Below are positions 57,115-64,000 of a stretch of 64,000 nt of DNA, one piece after another. Origin of the DNA: Nostoc edaphicum CCNP1411 (GTDB lineage: Bacteria > Cyanobacteriota > Cyanobacteriia > Cyanobacteriales > Nostocaceae). The DNA is taken from assembly GCF_014023275.1 (NCBI RefSeq), contig NZ_CP054698.1, forward strand, positions 4,278,001-4,342,000, written 5' to 3'. Position numbers and translations under genes: made by a program. Position 1 is the stretch's first letter, and every line of letters begins with the position of its first letter. The notes under the pieces were generated by a model. The model was not told the origin of the DNA. It ran no database searches and was given only the letters and a program-made list of their open reading frames with translations.

Positions 57115-57366
57115 TTTAATTTAGTAGTTAACTTTTAGCATCATAATAAATAGTCATTTGTCATTTGTCATTGGTCATTGGTTATTAACAATTAGTTTTG
57201 GACAATTACAAACAGAGAAGTTTGAACCGTTCGCGTAGCCTCTCTTTGGGGCAGCCTCTAGTAGAGAAGAGAGATTTCCTTAGATCATAACTTTGGCAGC
57301 AAATGACATAGATACGCCAGCAGTTTCCCACAGGGTAGGACTAATGACTAATGACTAAATATATTG
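57115..57366. repeat. Short tandem repeats of TCATTTG type
   Basis: Units of TCATTTGTCATTTGTCATTGG (split as repeats of seven) at 57152-57190, plus a GCCTCTCTTTGGGGCAGCC block. Further copies at 61386-61470 and 63797-63837. No gene. Confidence 0.75.
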
Positions 57367-57861
57367 TTATGCCAGTGTTGTCAAGCCATTCAAGTAGTCT
57401 TGCAACTGCCGAGTATGGTCGTGAGACATCTGTCCTGAAGGTAGGAAACTGGGAGAAAAAGCTTGGATTTCCATAACTTCTAAAGTATCCTGAATTTCCA
57501 TTGTCCCATGTACCTCGGCTTCAACCACAATACAAATTGAATGGATTCTGGGATCACGGTCTGGTGCAGAGTAAACTCCTACCAAACGGTTAATTTTCAC
57601 CAATTCTAGTCCGGTTTCCTCGATCAATTCCCGGCGGACTGTGTTGGGAATATCTTCTCCCCAATCCACCATTCCTCCAGGCAATGCCCAAAGACCATCA
57701 TCACGCCGCCGGATCAGTACTATCCGACCATCGGGTAAAATTGGGATGATACTAGTGCCAGTAATGGGATGACGAAATATTATACCCAATACTGTTTGTC
57801 CAATACGCCATAAGCTACGTGTGGACTGGACAGCTGCCGGAAAAAAAGCAATAACGTTCAA
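57367..57861 (-). CDS. NUDIX hydrolase
   Basis: A 164-residue NUDIX protein. The Nudix box is at residues 62-84: GGMVDWGEDIPNTVRREL followed by IEETGLEL, with the full G-x5-E-x7-REUxEExGU pattern. It hydrolyses nucleoside diphosphates linked to another moiety, but the substrate is not readable from sequence. The box is intact, so it should be active. A 655-base non-coding region lies upstream. Confidence 0.92.
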   Translation of the reverse strand: MNVIAFFPAAVQSTRSLWRIGQTVLGIIFRHPITGTSIIPILPDGRIVLIRRRDDGLWALPGGMVDWGEDIPNTVRRELIEETGLELVKINRLVGVYSAPDRDPRIHSICIVVEAEVHGTMEIQDTLEVMEIQAFSPSFLPSGQMSHDHTRQLQDYLNGLTTLA

Positions 57862-58517
57862 TCTTCAAAATTTCTGTGTTGTATTCTATAGTTCTCTACC
57901 ACTTACATAGACTCAACTAATAAAGTTTTGGTTGAGTTTTGCTTTATACAAAAAATGTTTGTGGTTTGAGATTTTATTCTTACGATTTACGTAGAATATT
58001 ATTGATTCTAACATCAAGTTTCAATAGAAGCACTGTATTTATATATACATAATATTCATTAGCTCAGGAAAATTTTCAGTTTATAGCTAGTATTAGTGCT
58101 GCTGAAACTAGCTACCGCTAATAGTTTTTCAGTACACATTAAAAAAAATAGTAAGAATAAGAAGTCAGAAGAGACAATTAAATAAAGTTGCGAAATAAAT
58201 TTTGACGACTAACGCCTTTATTCTTTCTTGATAAGATTGGTTTGTTTCGAGAACAACAACTAGTTAGCTAATTTACAATCTAAATTTACAATCTATTTGA
58301 CAGATGAAAATCTAAAGAAAAGGTATTTTTAGTCTAGCTGGTGGGGATGATTATGAATTATTATTGACATAACTAGGTTAAATGCGGTAGACTAGTACAC
58401 TGTTTAAAGCGTATTTATTGCTGCACTGGGCTACAGGTATATCAATAACATTGGTAGCTGATATTGCCTACGTGATGCCTAGTTGATACTTTTTTGTTGT
58501 TTATTAATGAGGTGAAC
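57862..58517. other. 656-bp intergenic region, no gene seen
   Basis: AT-rich, between divergent genes. It contains one inverted repeat (ACTCAAC/GTTGAGT near 57909-57941). I see no open frame with a ribosome binding site, no tRNA and no known RNA element. It may hold the promoter of the small basic protein or a small RNA. Confidence 0.5.
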
Positions 58518-58685
58518 ATGGCCAAGCGCCGTAACCCGAAAAAAGAAAAGGCGCTACGTAACCAGGCGTATGCCAGAAAGTTTCGTAAACGAACTACGAC
58601 AGGAAGAATGCAGAGAAGGTTCCAACAAAGACCACCCAAGAGTGAAGAAGAAGAAGGCGCAGCAACAGCAGCTGACACTGACTAA
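58518..58685 (+). CDS. Small basic/acidic cyanobacterial protein
   Basis: A 55-residue protein, MAKRRNPKKEKALRNQAYAR and on. The ATG at 58518 has GAGGTG four to nine bases upstream; an earlier in-frame ATG at 58494 lacks this. The first ~35 residues are extremely basic (K/R), then Gln/Pro-rich, and the end is acidic (EEEEGAATAADTD). The look resembles nucleic-acid- or ribosome-associated small proteins, but I recognise no family. It is followed by a strong terminator, showing a single-gene transcript. Confidence 0.72.
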   Translation: MAKRRNPKKEKALRNQAYARKFRKRTTTGRMQRRFQQRPPKSEEEEGAATAADTD

Positions 58686-58728
58686 GCTGTCTACTTAAAT
58701 CCTTTTTATTTAGATTATTTATCTTTTA

Positions 58729-58757
58729 GGGCGTACAAATGTACGCCTTTATTTATT
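58729..58757 (+). terminator. Intrinsic terminator after the small basic protein gene
   Basis: GGCGTACA (58730-58737) pairs perfectly with TGTACGCC (58740-58747), followed by TTTATTTATT. It lies 45 bases after the stop. It can also act from the other side on the argH transcript only weakly. Confidence 0.88.
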
Positions 58758-58817
58758 ATTGGGCATTGGCAAAGAAAACTATTCTCAATTCCCTATTGCC
58801 CCTAATCCTCATTCCCT

Positions 58818-60203
58818 CTATCGATCTATTTGAGCGCGAGCGGCTATGAGTGCTTTACTTACCTGTGCAAAGCCAGTACCACCGTAACTATTACGGGCTG
58901 CTACAACTTGACGGGGGGATATCGCCTCATAAATATCTTCTGAAAATGCGGGATGTAGTTTTTGCCATTCTTCCAATTTCAAATCTTTCAGCAGTTTACC
59001 TGCGGCAATACTAGTTTTTACCACCTTACCCACAAGGTTATAAGCTTCCCGGAAAGGAACACCCCGTGCTGCCAGATAATCTGCTACATCGGTAGCATTG
59101 GAAAAATCTTCCGCCACAGCTTCTGCTAACCGCTGGGTACGAAATTCCAAGCCTTCCCTGAGCAAAATCGTCATCGCTTCTAGAGAGGCTTTGACTGTGT
59201 TAACGCTATCAAATAGACCTTCTTTATCTTCTTGTAAGTCTTTGTTATATGCCAGGGGTAGCCCCTTCATAATCACCAACATTGCTTGCAGATGGCCGAA
59301 TACACGTCCTGTTTTCCCCCGTACCAATTCTGGGACATCAGGGTTTTTCTTTTGGGGCATGATACTGGAACCAGTAGCACAGCTATCTTTGAGGGTGACA
59401 AAGCGAAATTCCTCAGATGACCAAAGAATGACTTCTTCTGCAAGACGGCTGAGGTGAACCATAATCAAGCTAGCAGCACACAAGAATTCGATCGCAAAAT
59501 CGCGATCGCTCACTCCATCGAGGCTGTTGGCATAAATATCATCAAAATTCAATAGTTTGGCTGTGTAGTGGCGATCGATGGGGAAAGTAGTTCCCGCTAA
59601 AGCACCGCACCCCAAAGGTGAGATATTCACACGGCGAGAAACATCTCCTAAGCGTTCCCAGTCACGTTGCGCCATTTGAAAGTATGCCAAAAGGTGGTGA
59701 GCTAAACTCACGGGTTGGGCGCGTTGTAGGTGAGTATAGCCTGGGATCAAGGTTTCAACGTGCTTTTCGGCTATATCTAGTAAAACACCTTGAAATTCTC
59801 GCAATTCGCTTTTAATTTGTTGAATTTGGTCGCGCAGGTAAAGTCTGGTATCAGTGCCAACTTGGTCATTACGCGATCGCGCCGTATGCACTTTTTTACC
59901 CACATCGCCGACAATTTCTGTCAGTCGGTGTTCAACTGCAAAATGTACATCTTCAGCATCGACACCAGGCTGAAATTTACCTTGGCGGTACTCTTGGCGA
60001 ATTTGTTCTAAACCGGCAACCAGTTGCTTTCCTTCTTCTGGGGAGATAATGCCCGTATGAGCGAGCATTTTGGCATGAGCTTGAGAACCAGTCAGGTCAT
60101 ATTCTATTAATTCAATATCAAAACCTATACTGGCATTAAAACGAGCGATCGCTGGATGCAATGCTGATTCAAACCGCTGGCTCCAAGTTTGTTTTTCGGT
60201 CAT
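58818..60203 (-). CDS. argH: Argininosuccinate lyase
   Basis: A 461-residue lyase of the fumarase/aspartase superfamily, last step of arginine synthesis (argininosuccinate to arginine and fumarate). Signature parts: [39 protein letters not shown] and the family signature [20 protein letters not shown]. Length is normal. No neighbour in the pathway. It begins with ATG at 60203. Confidence 0.97.
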   Translation of the reverse strand: MTEKQTWSQRFESALHPAIARFNASIGFDIELIEYDLTGSQAHAKMLAHTGIISPEEGKQLVAGLEQIRQEYRQGKFQPGVDAEDVHFAVEHRLTEIVGDVGKKVHTARSRNDQVGTDTRLYLRDQIQQIKSELREFQGVLLDIAEKHVETLIPGYTHLQRAQPVSLAHHLLAYFQMAQRDWERLGDVSRRVNISPLGCGALAGTTFPIDRHYTAKLLNFDDIYANSLDGVSDRDFAIEFLCAASLIMVHLSRLAEEVILWSSEEFRFVTLKDSCATGSSIMPQKKNPDVPELVRGKTGRVFGHLQAMLVIMKGLPLAYNKDLQEDKEGLFDSVNTVKASLEAMTILLREGLEFRTQRLAEAVAEDFSNATDVADYLAARGVPFREAYNLVGKVVKTSIAAGKLLKDLKLEEWQKLHPAFSEDIYEAISPRQVVAARNSYGGTGFAQVSKALIAARAQIDR

Positions 60204-60285
60204 AAATTATGAGGGAAGGGGCATCAATTTTAGATTTTAGATTTTGGATTGATGATTAATCCAAAATCCAAAATTCAAAATTACT

Positions 60286-60492
60286 TTAACCGTAGCTAGT
60301 TAGATTCCGAATCATATAGCCAATGACTAAACCAATCAACAATGCCCACACTTGACCTGTTTGTATAAAGTGGTTCCAAGACTTTTGAATCTGACCCATC
60401 AAGTCTGGATCTGTAATTGTTTGTGCTAGGGCTGTCCAATTTACGGGCAAATGCCAAAGTAACTGAGATGTCAAATCGCTGTAGTGGCTCAT
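60286..60492 (-). CDS. Small membrane protein
   Basis: A 68-residue protein with an N-terminal amphipathic segment, a helix (PDLMGQIQKSWNHFIQTGQV) and one hydrophobic helix at the C-terminus (WALLIGLVIGYMIRNLTSYG). The composition is that of a real protein; no family is recognised. It lies between argH and larB, all on the minus strand with 82 and 106-base gaps. Confidence 0.62.
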   Translation of the reverse strand: MSHYSDLTSQLLWHLPVNWTALAQTITDPDLMGQIQKSWNHFIQTGQVWALLIGLVIGYMIRNLTSYG

Positions 60493-60598
60493 ATTTAGTG
60501 CTTAAGAAGTTAAGGGTGGCAAATTCCAGTATCAGTTTATTTTTTACATTAAATACTGATATTTACTGAAATATTGAATATAACTTCAATGTCTTAAC

Positions 60599-61387
60599 TC
60601 AAGATACAGCCGATGCCAACCGCAATTTCTCGGCAGTCCGCAAAATTTGCCCCGCTAACACTGCTGCACCAAAACCATTATCAATATTTACTACGCCTAC
60701 TCCCGCCGCACAAGAGTTGAGCATTGTCAATAAAGGCGCTAAACCACCAAAACTTGCACCATAACCGATGCTGGTGGGTACAGCAATTACTGGACAACTC
60801 GCTAAACCAGCGACAACGCTAGGTAAAGCGCCTTCCATCCCCGCCACTACAATCAACACCGATGCTGACTCAATCAGGTGACGGTTACTTAATAAACGGT
60901 GAATTCCAGCAACGCCAACATCCCAGAGGCGCTGTACCTGAAAACCAGAAAGTTCAGCGGTGACAGCGGCTTCTTCGGCAACGGGTAAATCGGCAGTACC
61001 AGCAGAAAGAATACCAATTTCACCTTGGAATTGTGGTTCGATGGTAAGGGGAGCGATCGCACAAATTCGCGCCGATTGGTAATATCGCAAATCGCTAACT
61101 TTTGATTGGAGTGCCTCATAAACTGCTGGTTCAATGCGAGTCGCCATCACCACGGGGTTGCGAAGGCGCATCACCTCCATAATTTGAGCAATTTGATCGG
61201 GAGTTTTGCCAGGGCCCCAAATCACTTCTGGGAAACCAGTTCTTAGCTGGCGATGGTGGTCAATTTTGGCAAATTCACCCACAGATTCATAAGTTAAGTT
61301 TTTGAGTGAGTCTAATGCCGTATCTGGGGTAACTTTACCATTGGCAACCGCTTCGAGGAGCGATCGCAATATTTTTTCATCAGTCAT
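60599..61387 (-). CDS. larB: Nickel pincer cofactor biosynthesis protein LarB
   Basis: A 262-residue protein related to AIR carboxylase PurE. Key segments: FPEVIWGPGKTPDQI, GILSAGTADLPVAEEAAVTA, VAGMEGALPSVVAGLASCPV and VPTSIGYGASFGGLAPLL. LarB carboxylates nicotinic acid adenine dinucleotide and cleaves its phosphoanhydride, the first step to the nickel pincer cofactor of lactate racemase. larE and larC are not in the window, so the pathway is completed elsewhere if at all. Confidence 0.95.
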   Translation of the reverse strand: MTDEKILRSLLEAVANGKVTPDTALDSLKNLTYESVGEFAKIDHHRQLRTGFPEVIWGPGKTPDQIAQIMEVMRLRNPVVMATRIEPAVYEALQSKVSDLRYYQSARICAIAPLTIEPQFQGEIGILSAGTADLPVAEEAAVTAELSGFQVQRLWDVGVAGIHRLLSNRHLIESASVLIVVAGMEGALPSVVAGLASCPVIAVPTSIGYGASFGGLAPLLTMLNSCAAGVGVVNIDNGFGAAVLAGQILRTAEKLRLASAVS

Positions 61388-61467
61388 TTGTCATCTGTCC
61401 TTTGTCCTTTGTCATTTGTTTTTTGTCATTGATTTTTTCTCTGCAAGTAATGACTAATGACTAATGA
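61388..61467. repeat. TCATTTG/TCCTTTG short tandem repeats
   Basis: Degenerate seven-base units (TCATTTG, TCATCTG, TCCTTTG, TGACTAA). Between larB and the binding protein gene. Confidence 0.8.
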
Positions 61468-63249
61468 CTAATTTGTTATTTTGATTTCATGAATGTTCCA
61501 GAATGCGCCACCCAATGCAGAGTATTGGATACCTTCAAAGCGATTACGAACTGCTGACATTGATAAGGGGTTAACTAGATAAATAAACGGTAAGTTTTCT
61601 TGGGTAATCCTTTGGGTTTCGGCATAAATTTCTTTCCGCTTTGCTGGGTCTAATTCCCTTGCTCCTTGAATGTATAACTTAGCGATTTCTGCTTCCCAGG
61701 GAGCCACTTCCCAACCTTCAATTGGCTTTTGTCCAGCTTGAGGTTTCTGATTAAACATGTGTAATCCACCTTCAGGCGACCAGACATTAGCTCCATCATT
61801 TGGTTCTAAACCACCAGTCAGACCCAACATAGAAACTTCCCAGTCTAATGAATTTGACAGCTTATCTGTGTAAGTATTCCATGCTAGAGGAGTGAAATCA
61901 ACTTGAATACCAATTTTACTCAAGTCTTGTTTAATCTGCGATCCAATTGCTTCGCGGATTTTGTTACCAGCATTGGTAAGTAACGAGAAGCGGACGCGGT
62001 TTCCTTGAGCATCAATTAGTTGGTTGTTGTTATATTTGAATCCTGCTTTTAGTAACAGTTCCTTCGCCTTTTCTATATTGTAGTTATAAACTTTTAGTCC
62101 TTCTTTAGGCGACAGATAATAAGGGCTTTGTACAGAAATGGGTGAATTTTGTGGTTGACCTAAACCACGAAAAGTGTTGTTAATCATTGTTTGTCGGTCA
62201 ATTGCATAGGCTACAGCCTGCCGAAATTCTACAGTATTGAACCAACGCGATTTAACTGGATCAACCAGCGGTTTTCCATTCCTTTTACCTTTATTTAAAT
62301 TGAATAAAACAAATGTCGTACCAGTTGCTGGCCCACCATTAAAAATTTTGAAATTCCCTTGTTCTTCCTGCACCTTTAGCAAAGAAAAATAATCTGGTGA
62401 AACTCCCACAGTATCCAATCCGCCAGAACGAAATTGTAGCAAAGATGTATCTGTTGATTCTACAATTTGCCAGATAACCCGTTCAATATAAGGTTGAGAT
62501 TCTCCTTTCGGGCCTTTGCGCCAATAGTAGGGGTTACGTCTGAACACTACACGCTGACTTGTGTCGTAGCGTTCTAGCTTGTAAGGACCGTTAACGATAA
62601 TTTGATCTGGAGGCGTATCAACGCCCCACTTTGACAAAAATATGGGCTTACCCTCTTGGTCTTTTGTCTTGATAAATGGTTCGAGGGTATGGGCAGGTAA
62701 AATTGGCAGTCCTAAAGTTCCCAAAAACGGTGCAAATGGTTCTGGAGTTGTGAATTCAATCCGTTGAGCATCGATTTTTCGTACCTTTGGTAATGCTCGA
62801 CTTTCACCAATCCGTAACACATCTCTAGCATCTGCGGGTATAGCTTCGTTCAGGTAAATTTGGTTGAAGGTAAATACTACATCATCTGCTGTTAAGGGTT
62901 CTCCATCAGACCATTTCAATCCCTGACGTAGGCTAAAAACAAACCGCAATTTATCATCAGCAATTTCCCAAGATTCTGCTAAGGCAGGCTCGATTTTGCC
63001 AGTTATGGGATTTTCAGTAGTTAATCCTTCATAAATCAGAGGAAAAACATTGGGAGATTCCTGGCTGAGAGGGTAGTTAAAAGTTTTAGGATCACTGAGA
63101 ATGGCACTTACCAATTGCGGCACTTGAGCGGCTGAACTTTTGAAGTTAGTAGGGTTGCAGCCGGTAAGTGTAAGTGCTGTTGCTGAAGTCAAAATTATTG
63201 GCAACCAAAAATGTTTAATTGCCAGAAATATTGTGCTAAAAAATTTCAT
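61468..63249 (-). CDS. ABC transporter substrate-binding lipoprotein, family 5
   Basis: A 593-residue SBP_bac_5 protein. The N-terminus has a signal peptide ending in a lipobox with C31 (ALTLTGC), so it is a membrane-anchored periplasmic lipoprotein. Core: FPLIYEGLTTENPITGKIEP, LRFVFSLRQGLKWSDGEPLT, FRQAVAYAIDRQTMINNTFR. Family 5 binds peptides, nickel or oligosaccharide-like ligands and the ligand here is unknown. No permease or ATPase genes are next to it, as is common for cyanobacterial copies. Confidence 0.92.
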   Translation of the reverse strand: MKFFSTIFLAIKHFWLPIILTSATALTLTGCNPTNFKSSAAQVPQLVSAILSDPKTFNYPLSQESPNVFPLIYEGLTTENPITGKIEPALAESWEIADDKLRFVFSLRQGLKWSDGEPLTADDVVFTFNQIYLNEAIPADARDVLRIGESRALPKVRKIDAQRIEFTTPEPFAPFLGTLGLPILPAHTLEPFIKTKDQEGKPIFLSKWGVDTPPDQIIVNGPYKLERYDTSQRVVFRRNPYYWRKGPKGESQPYIERVIWQIVESTDTSLLQFRSGGLDTVGVSPDYFSLLKVQEEQGNFKIFNGGPATGTTFVLFNLNKGKRNGKPLVDPVKSRWFNTVEFRQAVAYAIDRQTMINNTFRGLGQPQNSPISVQSPYYLSPKEGLKVYNYNIEKAKELLLKAGFKYNNNQLIDAQGNRVRFSLLTNAGNKIREAIGSQIKQDLSKIGIQVDFTPLAWNTYTDKLSNSLDWEVSMLGLTGGLEPNDGANVWSPEGGLHMFNQKPQAGQKPIEGWEVAPWEAEIAKLYIQGARELDPAKRKEIYAETQRITQENLPFIYLVNPLSMSAVRNRFEGIQYSALGGAFWNIHEIKITN

Positions 63250-63313
63250 AATCTCAAATTTATTTCCATCCTATTCAGTCTTGAATATCGTTAATCAGGG
63301 GCTAAAACAAAAG

Positions 63314-63799
63314 TTACTCTGAAGCAATTAACAAGACGACAGCATAAGCACATATACCTTCTTCACGTCCAACAGGTCCTAATTTTTCGTTGGTAGTAGC
63401 TTTGATACCAATTTGATTTGGTTGTAATTCTAAAACCGCCGCTAGTTTGTCGCGCATATTGTGAATATGTGGTTTTAATTTTGGACGTTCTGCTACTACC
63501 ACCGAGTCAATATTTCCGATCTGCCAGCCTTGATCCCGAATCAGTTGATGTACTTGAGTTAATAGTACTAAACTATCTGCTCCCGCCCATTTGGGATCGC
63601 TAGGCGGAAAATAATGACCAATATCGCCCAAAGATAATGCCCCAAGCATGGCATCCATAATCGCGTGTGTTAACACATCAGCGTCACTGTGCCCCAATAA
63701 ACCCAGTTCATGGGGAATTTGAATTCCACCTAAAATCAAAGCGCGATCGCTCACTAATCGATGGATATCGTAGCCGTTACCAATACGAATTTTAGTCAT
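63314..63799 (-). CDS. ispF: 2-C-methyl-D-erythritol 2,4-cyclodiphosphate synthase
   Basis: A 161-residue IspF of the MEP isoprenoid pathway. Zinc ligands D11, H13 (GYDIHRL) and H45 (SDADVLTH) are in place, with [13 protein letters not shown] and [17 protein letters not shown] following. It forms a trimer that cyclises CDP-ME-2-phosphate. It follows the trmD 3' end by 38 bases of short repeats; the pair is conserved in cyanobacteria. Confidence 0.97.
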   Translation of the reverse strand: MTKIRIGNGYDIHRLVSDRALILGGIQIPHELGLLGHSDADVLTHAIMDAMLGALSLGDIGHYFPPSDPKWAGADSLVLLTQVHQLIRDQGWQIGNIDSVVVAERPKLKPHIHNMRDKLAAVLELQPNQIGIKATTNEKLGPVGREEGICAYAVVLLIASE

Positions 63800-63837
63800 T
63801 TGTCATTAGTCATTTGTCATTGGTCATTAGTCAAGAG

Positions 63838-64000
63838 CTAGAAATTATTATTCTCCCCCTGCTCCCCTGCTCCCCTGCTCCCCTGCTTCCCCTGCTCCCC
63901 CTGCTGCAATTTCTCCCCCTGCTGCAATTTCTCCAAAAGATCGGGGCGGCGATCGCGGGTTTTTTGAATTTGTTGTTCGTAACGCCACTTTGCGATCGCT
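63838..64000 (-). CDS. trmD: tRNA (guanine-N1)-methyltransferase TrmD, C-terminal end (5' part outside window)
   Basis: The frame from the window edge reads AIAKWRYEQQIQKTRDRRPD, then LLEKLQQ, and ends with TAG at 63838-63840. The WRYEQQ...T..RRPDLL pattern is the C-terminus of cyanobacterial TrmD, which methylates G37 of tRNAs. After LLEKLQQ the frame runs on through tandem GGGAGCA repeats, giving a low-complexity Gly/Gln/Glu tail of about 25 residues before the stop. The neighbour ispF supports the call. Confidence 0.8.
   Translation of the reverse strand, partial: AIAKWRYEQQIQKTRDRRPDLLEKLQQGEKLQQGEQGKQGSRGAGEQGENNNF
63853..63935. repeat. GGGAGCA (CTCCCCTG) short tandem repeat inside the trmD 3' end
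   Basis: Repeats of CTCCCCTG and CTGCAATTT on the plus strand. They are in frame with trmD and therefore become part of its C-terminal tail. Confidence 0.8.

Overview
This window comes from a filamentous, heterocyst-type cyanobacterium (Nostoc/Anabaena group). The evidence is the very frequent octamer GCGATCGC, the abundant short tandem repeats and hairpin repeats between genes, light-dependent protochlorophyllide reductase, paired flavodiiron proteins of the Flv1/Flv3 type, and an almost complete hormogonium polysaccharide (hps) locus. Gene assignments rest on reading the protein sequences and motifs; no database search was run.

Layout. 1-2.6 kb: AT-rich accessory DNA with the end of a DUF262 gene overlapping a HEPN-family RNase gene, a BrnT toxin remnant, a displaced copy of a peptidase gene 3' end, and an IS630-type element whose transposase carries three +1 frameshifts. 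2.6-4.9 kb: chromate transporter, DUF442 phosphatase-like protein and a PadR regulator, with a palindrome in the divergent promoter. The stretch from 1180 to 5152 is bounded by 112-bp direct repeats of the peptidase 3' end. 5-9.5 kb: S9 peptidase and RecQ. 9.7-12.8 kb: two AAA-like P-loop proteins, one with a VMAP-type N-terminal HTH and an altered Walker B motif. 13-15.4 kb: LPOR, then a yybP-ykoY-type manganese riboswitch ahead of a GDT1/UPF0016 Mn exporter. 15.6-22.9 kb: TPR protein, unknown basic-tailed protein, DUF39 sulfur-transfer enzyme, DUF4231 (SLATT-like) membrane protein, AI-2E family permease, small membrane protein, Uma2 nuclease. 23-28.9 kb: a NACHT-pentapeptide repeat protein and a WD40 protein, separated by a 42-bp tandem repeat. 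29.3-30.5 kb: a small membrane protein and a DUF2064 glycosyltransferase.

30.6-41.7 kb: the hps locus on the minus strand, read from hpsA through pseudopilins hpsB-hpsC-hpsD and glycosyltransferases hpsE-hpsF-hpsG to a last pseudopilin. It is expected to make and secrete the gliding polysaccharide of hormogonia. 42.3-51.3 kb: ClpB, glyoxalase I, enolase, ArgC, RibBA, and a HicB antitoxin followed by a hicA broken by a 10-bp tandem duplication. 51.6-64 kb: flv3-flv1 operon, CoaX, alpha/beta hydrolase, NUDIX hydrolase, a small basic protein, ArgH, a small membrane protein, LarB, a family-5 solute-binding lipoprotein, IspF and the C-terminal end of TrmD.

Most core genes look intact. Broken genes (BrnT-like, IS630 transposase, hicA) are confined to accessory loci. 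The clearest regulatory element is the manganese riboswitch at 14.6 kb. The least explained material is the set of conflict-type proteins (DUF262/HEPN, the AAA pair, DUF4231, NACHT-pentapeptide/WD40) and the direct-repeat-bounded chromate cassette.
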